Source: Anaerolineae bacterium (GTDB lineage Bacteria > Chloroflexota > Anaerolineae > Anaerolineales > Anaerolineaceae). Taken from it: a stretch of 64,000 nucleotides of DNA. The notes beneath the pieces are model-generated. The model did not search any database. It saw only the letters and a list, made by a program, of their open reading frames with translations, and was not told the DNA's origin. This document shows, piece by piece, positions 41,855 to 49,836 of this stretch (its first letter is position 1; each line of letters opens with the position of its first letter). Where the stretch lies: contig JABLXC010000013.1 of NCBI GenBank assembly GCA_013178185.1, positions 1-64,000 on the forward strand. The letters run 5' to 3'. The position numbers and the translations under genes were made by a program.

Positions 41855-43774
41855 ATGACCTCCTCCAGGCGATTGCGTCCTTCGCGCCTGGCGCTCTCCT
41901 TGTGCCTGGCGTCTTTGTGGGTAAGCCTGCTGCCCGCTTCCGCTTTTGCCGCGCAGGCGGATAACGGCGTTGCGCTTTCGCTGGTGGAAACCGATTCGTT
42001 CCCTGAGCTACGCTTTTATTTTGAAACGTACGATGAAAGCGGCAATTTCATCGAAGACCTTCAGCCCGAAGAAATCCGGGTGATTGAGGACGGCGTTCCC
42101 AGACCGTTGGAAGTGTTAGAGAAGTTCGAACCTGGGGTGCAATTCATCGCCGCCATCAACACCGCGCCCGTCTTTCTCAATCAGGTTGCCGGCGTCTCGC
42201 TCTATGGCAGGGTTCAAGAGGCGTTGGCGAGCTGGGCGCGGACGCAAGATGCCGGCGGTCTTGGCGATTACAGCCTGGCTTCGAACACCGGCTTGCAGGC
42301 CATTCGCCTGGACGATCCGCAGGAGTTTGCCAGCGCGATCCAATCTTACCAGCCCGATCTGCTCACGCTTCAGCCCAGCATGGTGAGCCTTTCGCAGGCG
42401 CTCGACCTGGCGACGGATCCAAACCCTTCACCCTTGATGAAACGGACGATCTTGTATGTGACCGGGCTGCCGCTCAGCACCCAGGTGGCGGCGCTTCCCA
42501 ATATGGCGGACCGGGCCGCTCAGCTTGGGGTGCGCATTCAGGTCTGGCTGGTGGGGTATCCGGGTCAGGAGAACACGATTGCGGGCGAAGCGCTGCGGCA
42601 GATGGCGGAACGCACTGGCGGCAGCCTTTTTGTCTATTCTGGGCTGCAGGAGTTTCCAGATATTCAGGCGTATCTCCAGCCGTTGCGGTATGTGTACCGG
42701 GGAAGTTATCCATCCGGAATCCGCGCCAGTGGCCCGCACCGCCTGGCAGTGCAGGTGCAGCGGGAGGGAATGCGCTTTACCAGCCAGGAGCGCGTGTTTA
42801 ACCTGACCGTTTTGCCGCCCAACCCGATCTTAATCTCTCCGCCGTCTCAGGTGCAGCGCGTTTGGACCCGGCCGGAAGATAAAAAAGAAAAAGAGCGCCT
42901 GGAACCTGAGGCGTTTGCCGTCCAGTTCCTGGTGGAGTTCCCGGATGGCCACCGACGCGACATCGTGCGTGCCAGCTTGCTGGTGGATGGCGAAGCGGTG
43001 GCAGAAATGACGCAGCCCCCTTTCGACGCCCTGGATTGGCCGCTGGCCGCTTATACGGAAACGGGAAAACATTGGATCAAGGTTCAGGTTGAAGACCAAC
43101 TTGGTTTTATCCAGGAGACGATCGCAGTACCGGTGGAAGTGGTCGTCGAACCAACCCGCCGGGGGCTTTTTGGCGGTTTGGTTTCTCCCGAACGGCTGGC
43201 AATTGCCGCGGCCGTCCTGGTTGCGGGCGCTATTCTGGCGGCGGTGTTGTTCAGCATCAGCCGCCGTCGCGTCTTTCCAACAGCCAGGAGCCGCCGGGCT
43301 GCCAGAGATCCGGTGACCCAGCCCGTGCCAATCCGGCAGGAGCCGCTCCTTCAGCGCAGCGCCGCGGCGGATGTTAAAACCGCACGGCGGTCCGAAAATC
43401 CGCTGCCTGCCCCAGCGCGTTTGACGCGCGTGGTCGAAGATTCCCTGGCGGTCGAGGGAAACTATATCCAGCTTTCGCGCAATCAGGTGACCTTTGGCAG
43501 CGACGCCTCTCAGGCGGTGATTGTGCTGGATGATCCTTCGGTGAGCAAACTGCACGCCCGCCTTCACCATACGCCAGATGGACGCTACCTTTTGAACGAC
43601 GCTGGTTCGATTTCTGGCACCTGGGTGAACTATACCCCTGTTTCGCCGCTGGGTGTACAATTAAAACACGGCGACTTGATCCATTTTGGCTGGATGGCCT
43701 TTCGGTTCGAACTGAGCAACCCTGGCGAACTCCCTCAACCTGTTGTGATGCCCTACCCGGAAGAAACCCTATGA
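41855..43774 (+). CDS. VWA-like and FHA-domain membrane protein
   Basis: 639 residues. Signal peptide (LRPSRLALSLCLASLWVSLLPASAFA), then an extracytoplasmic VWA-type region (about 40-290: IRVIEDGVPRPLEVLEKF, DYSLASNTGL, RTILYVTGLPL) and a beta-sandwich part to about 435. One membrane helix (ERLAIAAAVLVAGAILAAVLF, about 448-470) leads to a cytosolic linker and a C-terminal FHA domain with GSDASQAVIVLDDPSVSKLHARLH (the G-S...S-x-x-H phosphothreonine-binding core). It could pass an external signal to a phosphoprotein partner. ATG overlaps the next gene (ATGA). Confidence 0.88.
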   Translation: MTSSRRLRPSRLALSLCLASLWVSLLPASAFAAQADNGVALSLVETDSFPELRFYFETYDESGNFIEDLQPEEIRVIEDGVPRPLEVLEKFEPGVQFIAAINTAPVFLNQVAGVSLYGRVQEALASWARTQDAGGLGDYSLASNTGLQAIRLDDPQEFASAIQSYQPDLLTLQPSMVSLSQALDLATDPNPSPLMKRTILYVTGLPLSTQVAALPNMADRAAQLGVRIQVWLVGYPGQENTIAGEALRQMAERTGGSLFVYSGLQEFPDIQAYLQPLRYVYRGSYPSGIRASGPHRLAVQVQREGMRFTSQERVFNLTVLPPNPILISPPSQVQRVWTRPEDKKEKERLEPEAFAVQFLVEFPDGHRRDIVRASLLVDGEAVAEMTQPPFDALDWPLAAYTETGKHWIKVQVEDQLGFIQETIAVPVEVVVEPTRRGLFGGLVSPERLAIAAAVLVAGAILAAVLFSISRRRVFPTARSRRAARDPVTQPVPIRQEPLLQRSAAADVKTARRSENPLPAPARLTRVVEDSLAVEGNYIQLSRNQVTFGSDASQAVIVLDDPSVSKLHARLHHTPDGRYLLNDAGSISGTWVNYTPVSPLGVQLKHGDLIHFGWMAFRFELSNPGELPQPVVMPYPEETL

Positions 43775-44988
43775 TACGCACCGAAAAATCTCACCTGGTA
43801 ACAGTAGCCCAGACCCACCCGGGGATGACCGGCAAGAATAATGAAGACCGCTTTGCGGTTTCTGCTTACCAGATCAGCGAAAAAAACCGCGCCTCTGTCT
43901 TGCTGGCGGTGCTTTCGGATGGCATCGGCGGACACCGCGCCGGCGAGGTGGCGGCTGAGATCGCCGTCAACATGATCAGCCAGCGGGTGGCTTCCAGCGA
44001 TGGCCGCAACCCGGTTGGACTGCTGCAGCAGGCAATTATTGAGGCTTCGGCCCAAATTTATGAGGAGGCGCAAAGCGCGCCTGATCGCAATGGCATGGGC
44101 GCTACCTGTGTGGCCGTGCTGGTCATCCATGACAGGGTGTATGCAGCCACGGTGGGCGATTCGCGCCTTTACCTCTTGCGCGCTGGCCGTATCCAAAAGT
44201 TGAGCACCGACCATACCTGGATCCAGGAAGCGCTGGATGCAGGCGTCCTGGCGCCGGATCAGGTGGAAGGTCACCCCAACGCCCATGTCATCCGGCGTTA
44301 TTTGGGTTCACCCAACCCGCCCCAGGTGGATCTCCGGCTGCGCCTGAACGAAAACGAGACCGCCGCCCAATCCGAAGGCAACCAGGGCTTCCGCCTGCTG
44401 CCGGGGGATCATTTGTTGATGTGCAGCGACGGCCTTTCGGACCTGGTCAAAGACCATGAAATCCTGGAGGCGATTACCACCAAACCGCTGAACGACGCCG
44501 TCAATTCGCTGGTAGATCTGGCAAACGAGCGCGGCGGCCACGACAACATTACCATCATCGCCCTCCAGGCGCCAGAGCTGTCGGCCGCACAGCCAGAAAA
44601 ACCTAAGGTTAATAAGGTTCTGGTGGGCTGTATCGGAGCGGTGGTTTTGGCTGCCATTTTGGCTGGCATTGTGTGGGGTGTGTTATGGTGGAGCGGAAAA
44701 CGCATCCTGCCGCCCGGGGCAACCCCCACCGGCGATGTTAACCTCCCGGCTATTCCGGCGCTCACGCAGACCTTTGCATCGCGGGCGACGGAGAAGGGCG
44801 CACCACCCGCCGAGCCGAAAACGCAAAACACCCCCCGCCCTGTGCTGCCGGCGCCCCTGGAGGGGGGCAATACCCTTACCCCCTGGCCGACCGATATCAT
44901 CTTGCCCTCGCCTACGGTCACCCTGCCGTCTCCAGAGACTTTGCAGCAACCTACCGGCGCGCCTCCTGAAAGCACGCCAGGATCCTGA
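43771..44988 (+). CDS. PP2C-type Ser/Thr phosphatase with transmembrane tail
   Basis: 405 residues. The catalytic domain has the metal-binding motifs of PP2C: TGKNNEDRF (about 21-29), LSDGIGGHRAGEVAAE, GATCVAVLVI, LLMCSDGLSDLV and GGHDNITIIAL. A single membrane helix (VLVGCIGAVVLAAILAGIVWGVLWW, about 288-312) is followed by a Pro/Thr/Glu-rich extracytoplasmic tail of about 90 residues. The 4-bp overlap with the FHA gene strongly suggests that the two proteins work together in Ser/Thr phosphorylation signalling; no kinase gene is in the window. Confidence 0.94.
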   Translation: MIRTEKSHLVTVAQTHPGMTGKNNEDRFAVSAYQISEKNRASVLLAVLSDGIGGHRAGEVAAEIAVNMISQRVASSDGRNPVGLLQQAIIEASAQIYEEAQSAPDRNGMGATCVAVLVIHDRVYAATVGDSRLYLLRAGRIQKLSTDHTWIQEALDAGVLAPDQVEGHPNAHVIRRYLGSPNPPQVDLRLRLNENETAAQSEGNQGFRLLPGDHLLMCSDGLSDLVKDHEILEAITTKPLNDAVNSLVDLANERGGHDNITIIALQAPELSAAQPEKPKVNKVLVGCIGAVVLAAILAGIVWGVLWWSGKRILPPGATPTGDVNLPAIPALTQTFASRATEKGAPPAEPKTQNTPRPVLPAPLEGGNTLTPWPTDIILPSPTVTLPSPETLQQPTGAPPESTPGS

Positions 44989-45094
44989 AAAGGATCTTTA
45001 GACCTGCGGTGGTATCATCCCCGATACCGTGGGTGGTTTACTTCTTTAAAAGAGACAATGACGTTCGAAATGAGCGGCTGAAAGGAAGCGCGCC

Positions 45095-45565
45095 ATGATC
45101 ATTCGTGATTGTATGAAGCGGGAAGTGTTCTCGATCCAGCAGGCTGCCACCATCCAGCAAGCTGCCAATATGTTTGTGCAACACCACATTGGGACGCTCC
45201 CCGTTGTGGATGAAAAGAATCATCTGGTGGGCTTGCTGCAACTGCGCGACCTGTTAACGCTGGTGATGCCCGATTTTATCCACCTGATGGAGAATTTCGA
45301 TTTCATCGATGACTTTGGCGCCGTGGAAACCAAAACCCCCTCTCCCGAGGTGGTCTCCCGCCAGATCGGTGAGGTGATGGGGCGAGCCGTCAGCGTGGAG
45401 GCCAATTGTGGCCTGCTGCGGGCGTTTGCGCTGCTGAACCATCACCGCATTTCGGATTTGCCGGTGGTGGATCGCGAAAATGTCTTGATCGGGATTGCGT
45501 CACGAGTGGATATCGGGACCGCACTGCTGGCCAACTGGTATCCCAAGACAGAGGGCTATGGCTGA
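45095..45565 (+). CDS. CBS-domain protein
   Basis: 156 residues with two CBS motifs: MIIRDCMKREVFSIQQAATIQQAANMFVQHHIGTLPVVDEKNHLVGLLQLRDLL and, from about 85, IGEVMGRAVSVEANCGLLRAFALLNHHRISDLPVVDRENVLIGIASRVDI. CBS pairs bind adenosine nucleotides and regulate attached or neighbouring proteins. Its TGA overlaps the ATG of the anion permease gene by one base, so it may regulate that transporter. A weak TATCAT/TTTAAA-type promoter region precedes it. Confidence 0.92.
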   Translation: MIIRDCMKREVFSIQQAATIQQAANMFVQHHIGTLPVVDEKNHLVGLLQLRDLLTLVMPDFIHLMENFDFIDDFGAVETKTPSPEVVSRQIGEVMGRAVSVEANCGLLRAFALLNHHRISDLPVVDRENVLIGIASRVDIGTALLANWYPKTEGYG

Positions 45566-46854
45566 TGATCTCCCAAATCGTTGCATCGCTGATCTTTGCC
45601 ATTACCTTGTACCTGATCTTTGCGGAGAAACTTAACCGCACCATTGCCGCCCTGGCCGGGGCGGTTGCGATGGTCACCGCCGGGATCCTGTTAGGCTTTT
45701 ATGATGAGCAGGGAGCGGTAGCCGCCGTTGACTTCAACACCCTGGGGTTGTTGTTTGGCATGATGACGCTGGTGACCCTGCTGGAGCCCACCGGCTTTTT
45801 TGAATTCATGGCTGTTTGGGCGGCCCGCTTTTCAAAGGGCAGGCCGGTGCGGCTGCTGGTGATTTTTGGCGCTGTGACCACCCTGCTTTCCATGTTCCTG
45901 GATAACGTCACCACTGTGGTGCTGATTGCCCCGGTCACCATCATGGTTTGCGAAATTTTGGGTATCAATCCCACGCCATTGCTGATGTCGGAAGCGCTGC
46001 TCTCCGATACCGGCGGCGTGGCCACCCTGATCGGCGACCCGCCCAATGTATTGATTGCCTCGGCTGCAGACCTGAGTTTTAACGATTTTCTGACCCACGC
46101 TTTGCCGGTGGTGCTGGTGGCCTGGATCGCCGCTTTGGCGCTGCTGCGCTTCTTGTTCCGTAAAGAGTTGGCCCTCCCTTCGCCTAACGTTGAGGCCGTC
46201 TTGAGGCTCGAACCTAAAAAAGCCATCAAAGATCCGGTGACCTTGCGCCGGGTGCTGGTGGTGCTTGGCGTTGTTATCTTGTTGTTTACTTTAGAAGAAG
46301 CGCTCGGCCTCAGCCCGGCTCACCTGGCGTTGGGCGGCGCTGCCGCCGCGCTGGTGTGGGCGCGGCCAGATATTCGCCAGGTCTATGAGCGCCTGGAATG
46401 GGGCATCCTGGTCTTTTTTGTCTCCCTCTTCGTTATGGTGGGCGGGCTAGAAGCGACCGGCTTGTTGAGAGCGGTGGCAAATCTTGTGCTGCAAATTGGG
46501 ATTTCCAATCCGGTTCTGCTGGGGGTGGTGGTGCTGTGGGTGGTCGCGGGGCTCTCGGCCGTGGTAGATAACGTCCCAATCACCATCGCCTTGATCCCGG
46601 TCATCCAAAACTTGGGCAGTTCAGGCCTGCCGGTAGCGGCGCTCTGGTGGGCGCTCGCCTTTGGGGCCGGGTTCGGCGGCAACGGCACAATCATCGGCTC
46701 GACCGCCAATATCGTCGTGGTCTCCCTCTCAGAGCGCACCCGTGCCCCCATTACGACTTCGCTTTGGAGCCGGCGCGGGCTGCCGATCATGCTGGCGACC
46801 TGCCTGGTGACCACGCTGCTCTATATCCTCTTTTATCCGCTGCTGGCCCGTTAA
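45565..46854 (+). CDS. ArsB/NhaD-superfamily anion permease
   Basis: 429 residues from the ATG at 45565; the earlier frame extension to 45406 runs through the CBS gene. Eleven or so membrane helices. EPTGFFEFMAVWAARFSKGRPVRLLVIFGAVTTLLSMFLDNVTTVVLIAPVTI carries the DN-TT motif of the ArsB/NhaD/CitT ion transporter superfamily, and a mirrored VDNVPITIALIPVI appears in the second half. Closest in outline to the P-protein/ArsB-like group of sodium-dependent anion carriers; the ion is unknown. Coupled to the CBS regulator. Confidence 0.9.
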   Translation: MISQIVASLIFAITLYLIFAEKLNRTIAALAGAVAMVTAGILLGFYDEQGAVAAVDFNTLGLLFGMMTLVTLLEPTGFFEFMAVWAARFSKGRPVRLLVIFGAVTTLLSMFLDNVTTVVLIAPVTIMVCEILGINPTPLLMSEALLSDTGGVATLIGDPPNVLIASAADLSFNDFLTHALPVVLVAWIAALALLRFLFRKELALPSPNVEAVLRLEPKKAIKDPVTLRRVLVVLGVVILLFTLEEALGLSPAHLALGGAAAALVWARPDIRQVYERLEWGILVFFVSLFVMVGGLEATGLLRAVANLVLQIGISNPVLLGVVVLWVVAGLSAVVDNVPITIALIPVIQNLGSSGLPVAALWWALAFGAGFGGNGTIIGSTANIVVVSLSERTRAPITTSLWSRRGLPIMLATCLVTTLLYILFYPLLAR

Positions 46855-46866
46855 GGGGGAAAGGAA

Positions 46867-47493
46867 ATGGACGAAAGGCCGCATCGCGCCACACGCTTTC
46901 TCCCGGCAAATTATGTTCAGATCGGTAGGCTGGACCTCATCAAAGATAAACGCCTGCTGGTCACGATGAACATCCTGGGGCTGGCGCTATTGGTTGGTTT
47001 TGGCTGGCTGTTCAGCCGCGTTGCGCTCTACCTGCGGCCTGAAGCCGCAGACCGGTTTTGGCGGCTGGCGGTGTACGATTTGGGAGATTTTTGGAGGTTA
47101 ACGGGCGCGGTACTGGGCGTGATGGCGGCGGTGGTGGCGCTGCATGAGGCCGCCCACGGGCTTTTCTTCTGGCTGTTCACCCGTAGCCGCCCCAGGTTTG
47201 AATTCAAGATCGTTTACGCCAGCGCCTCGGCGCCGGGTTGGTATTTGCCGCGGCGGCAATATATCATCGTCGGCCTGGCTCCGCTGGTATTGCTTTCGCT
47301 GTTCGGCGTCCTGGCGCTGTGGCTCGTCCCACCCGGGTGGCTGCAGATGGTGACCGTGTTTCTGGTGATGAACGCCAGCGGCGCGGTGGGGGATCTGGTG
47401 GTGGTCGCCTGGATGCTCTTCCGGCCGCGAGCCAGCCTCGCGCTGGACGAATCCACGGCCATCACGCTGTTCGCGCCCGAACCGCCCCAGTGA
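46867..47493 (+). CDS. DUF3267 putative zinc metallopeptidase
   Basis: 208 residues, four membrane helices. The active-site candidate HEAAHGLFF (HExxH) sits at the end of the second helix, as in the DUF3267 family, which is related to site-2-type or zincin membrane proteases. VYASASAPGWYLPRRQYIIVGLAPLVLLSLFGV is the characteristic following segment. Catalysis is inferred from the motif. Follows the permease by 12 bp. Confidence 0.85.
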   Translation: MDERPHRATRFLPANYVQIGRLDLIKDKRLLVTMNILGLALLVGFGWLFSRVALYLRPEAADRFWRLAVYDLGDFWRLTGAVLGVMAAVVALHEAAHGLFFWLFTRSRPRFEFKIVYASASAPGWYLPRRQYIIVGLAPLVLLSLFGVLALWLVPPGWLQMVTVFLVMNASGAVGDLVVVAWMLFRPRASLALDESTAITLFAPEPPQ

Positions 47494-47523
47494 GAAAAAA
47501 TACCCCGCCTTAAGAAGGCGGGG
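47494..47523 (-). terminator. Intrinsic terminator of the response-regulator gene
   Basis: CCCCGCCTT (47503-47511) pairs with AAGGCGGGG (47515-47523) around AAG. On the minus strand the hairpin is followed by TATTTTTT, so it terminates the leftward response-regulator transcript; it may also stop rightward transcripts from the DUF3267 gene. Confidence 0.85.
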
Positions 47524-47544
47524 CGTCCAGAGCACACCGGCTTT

Positions 47545-47946
47545 TCAGGTGGGCTGTCGCAGCATCTTGTTGCGCGTCGAAATGAATGCTGAAATCTGGG
47601 GGATAAAAGTGGGGATATCGAGCGGCTTGGAGAGATAGCCGTCGCAGCCCGCATCCAGGGCGCGCTTACGGTCTGTCGGCAGGGTGTGCGCCGTCAGCGC
47701 CACGATCGGGATCTCGCGCGTCAGCGGGTCGCCTTTGAGCTTTTGCGCCAGGCTCCAGCCGTCAATTTCGGGAATGCTCAGGTCGAGCAGGATGAGGTCG
47801 GGGTTTTCCTTGCGCGCCAGTTCCAGCCCGTGACGGCCGTCGAGCGCTTCGATGACCTCGAAACAGGCCTTCTCCAGCAGGAAGCGCACCAGCTCCAGGT
47901 TATCCAGGTTGTCTTCAATGATGAGAATATGGCGCTTTGCCAGCAT
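47545..47946 (-). CDS. Single-domain response regulator
   Basis: Start at 47946 with GGGAGGGATA before it. 133 residues of CheY-like receiver domain: acidic pocket ILIIEDN (D near residue 11), phosphorylated aspartate in LILLDLSIPEIDGW (D54), Thr in LTAHTL, and lysine in YLSKPLD. No output domain, so it works by protein interaction (CheY/Spo0F-like or as a polar partner in a phosphorelay). The cognate kinase is not in the window. Confidence 0.95.
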   Translation of the reverse strand: MLAKRHILIIEDNLDNLELVRFLLEKACFEVIEALDGRHGLELARKENPDLILLDLSIPEIDGWSLAQKLKGDPLTREIPIVALTAHTLPTDRKRALDAGCDGYLSKPLDIPTFIPQISAFISTRNKMLRQPT

Positions 47947-48083
47947 TATCCCTCCCTCCCATCGTAACATTAAGAAATATACCTGGAAAAAGCGGGCGTG
48001 TCAAACATTTTGGCGGCCGAAAAGCAGCTTGTCCGGGGGGCGCATCTGTGTTAGAATCTGGGCGCGAGGGGAGAACCCCCTGC

Positions 48084-48169
48084 TGGAGGGATGGCCGAGT
48101 GGTTTAAGGCGCCTGTCTTGAAAACAGGTAAGGCGAAAGTCTTCGTGGGTTCGAATCCCTCTCCCTCCG
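48084..48169 (+). tRNA. tRNA-Ser (anticodon TGA)
   Basis: Acceptor GGAGGGA (48084-48090) pairs with TCCCTCC (48162-48168); discriminator G at 48169. The D-loop TGGCCGAGTGGTTTAAGGC, anticodon stem CTGTC/TTGAAAA with TGA, long variable arm and GGTTCGAATCC T-loop identify a class II tRNA-Ser. The CCA end is not encoded. Length 86 nt. Confidence 0.97.
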
Positions 48170-48200
48170 CCTCGATTGGCGTGAGTTGAAAACTGAATAT

Positions 48201-48290
48201 GGGGAGGTGCCAGAGTGGTCGAATGGGGCCGCCTGCTAAGTGGTTGTCGGGGGAATACCTCGACCGCGGGTTCGAATCCCGCCCTCCCCG
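48201..48290 (+). tRNA. tRNA-Ser (anticodon GCT)
   Basis: Acceptor GGGGAGG (48201-48207) pairs with CCTCCCC (48283-48289); discriminator G at 48290. Anticodon loop CTGCTAA gives GCT; the long variable arm and GGTTCGAATCC T-loop are those of a class II tRNA-Ser. 32 bp after the other tRNA-Ser, so probably cotranscribed. CCA not encoded; length 90 nt. Confidence 0.97.
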
Positions 48291-48891
48291 CTGATATTTT
48301 TTTTGAAAGGGCAAGCTCCGCCTGTAGCTTGCCCTTTGGATTGATGAATACCCGGTGACGCCATTTTCCACTGAGTGGAAGGGGGAGAAGAATGATTTGG
48401 CCTTCGATTGCCAGCGCGACCTTGAAAATTGAAATAGAATAGAATAGTGGGTGGGAACGTTAAATTCAGGGATTGCAAAGCCCCAACTAAAATTTCATCA
48501 GGAGGTGCGTTGATCACCACAGAACGGATTCTGATGGACTTTGGTCGTAGCCCGCATTTTGCGGCAGTTAAGCAATAGCGAGGCGGGGTTAAGGATTCGC
48601 TCCCTGCCAGAAGGGAAGTGGATTGGTCTCGATATCCAAAAACCTTTAGGGAGCGCGAAAGCCCTTCCGCTGCGCCCTCCAGGATATTCGGCATGATTCA
48701 CATTGAAGGGCAAGTGTTAACAGCGGGTTTGCCAATCTACGCAATCGTCAAGATGAGCCATTAGGGTGGAATGCGACCGCAATTAAGGCTTTACATATGT
48801 CAGATTTTTCGGAGCATGCCGCAAATATCCAAGTAAAATTATCCTATCAGCGCGTCTCCCTGACCTGTTTTATGAGTTTAATAGAGGTAGA
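48291..48891 (+). other. 600-bp stretch without a secure gene
   Basis: I find no supported gene here. A possible 22-codon frame starts at TTG 48510 with AGGAGG six bases before it and ends at 48578 (ITTERILMDFGRSPHFAAV); it may be a remnant or a small protein. Base composition falls from GC-rich to AT-rich around 48760, at the edge of the following AT-rich gene block. Confidence 0.5.
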
Positions 48892-49836
48892 TTGAAAAAG
48901 TATCTGAAAGAATATAAATGGTCGAATATTTTTGCGATGATCCGTAATCTGGGTTTAGACCCAAAAATCTGCACGGATGATTTTCATTATCGGCTGGTGG
49001 TAATTACCGGCGCAACGTCGGGTATTGGTTATGCAGCCGCGAGGAAATATGCTGCTCATGGAGCGGATATTTTATGCATCAATCGCAATGAAAAGAACTC
49101 AATCGAATTATGTGAAACGCTTGCCAGAGAATTCCAAGCCCAATGCAGTTACCTCATTGCGGATTTTTCCAGGTTATCTGATATTCACGCAGCGGCAAAG
49201 CAATTATCCTCCCTGAATCGAAATATTGACGTGTTTATCCATAACGCTGGCGTCTATTTCACCAATAAAACGCTTACAGAAGATCATATCGAGACGGTTT
49301 TTCAGACCAATTATCTGAGTACATTTATTTTGAATTATTCGCTTCGTGAAAAGCTCAAAAACCAGGAAAGCGGGCGAATATTATTCGTAAATTCTGAAGC
49401 CCATCGCTTCGCGGTATCAGGCCTGAATTTTGACGATCTCTTCTGGAATAAACGCCATTATTCCGGTCTTAAAAGTTATGGCGCCGCAAAGATGGCGCAA
49501 TTGCTCTCAATGATAAAATTTAATGAGTATTTTCAAGGAACCGGAATTACGGTGAACGCAATGCATCCTGGGAACGTAAGAACCAATAGCGGGCAAAATA
49601 ACGGTGAAGTCTACAAATTTTTAAAAAAGGTATTTATTGATAGTACTGCACGGCCGGTTGATGTTTCTGCAGAAGCCCTCTATTACTTAGGCGTTTCACG
49701 TGAGCTGGAAGGAGTATCCGGCAGGTTTTTTAACCTCACGACTGAAGAAGAGCCTGCTCCTCCCGCCTTGGACAGAGACGCCGCTGAGAAATTGTGGATG
49801 ATCAGCCTTGAGTTAGGTGGTTTTAATGGAAACTAG
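48892..49836 (+). CDS. Short-chain dehydrogenase/reductase
   Basis: 314 residues, TTG start with AGAGGTAG upstream. Rossmann motif VVITGATSGIGYAAARKYA (TGxxxGxG), NAG in IHNAGVYF, catalytic serine in FVNSEAHRF and YxxxK in YGAAKMAQL. Resembles retinol-dehydrogenase or protochlorophyllide-reductase-like SDRs that act on lipophilic substrates. AT-rich, unlike its surroundings. It overlaps the start of the phytoene-desaturase-like gene by 11 bp, which suggests joint action on an isoprenoid or other lipid. Confidence 0.92.
   Translation: MKKYLKEYKWSNIFAMIRNLGLDPKICTDDFHYRLVVITGATSGIGYAAARKYAAHGADILCINRNEKNSIELCETLAREFQAQCSYLIADFSRLSDIHAAAKQLSSLNRNIDVFIHNAGVYFTNKTLTEDHIETVFQTNYLSTFILNYSLREKLKNQESGRILFVNSEAHRFAVSGLNFDDLFWNKRHYSGLKSYGAAKMAQLLSMIKFNEYFQGTGITVNAMHPGNVRTNSGQNNGEVYKFLKKVFIDSTARPVDVSAEALYYLGVSRELEGVSGRFFNLTTEEEPAPPALDRDAAEKLWMISLELGGFNGN

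Noticed and set aside
41680-41964. 94-codon frame before the VWA-FHA gene
   Set aside because: Overlaps the signal peptide of the VWA-FHA gene in another frame and has no recognised domain.
48236-48694. 152-codon leftward frame ending in GGIRTRGRG-type sequence
   Set aside because: It is antisense to tRNA-Ser, a well-known false gene.
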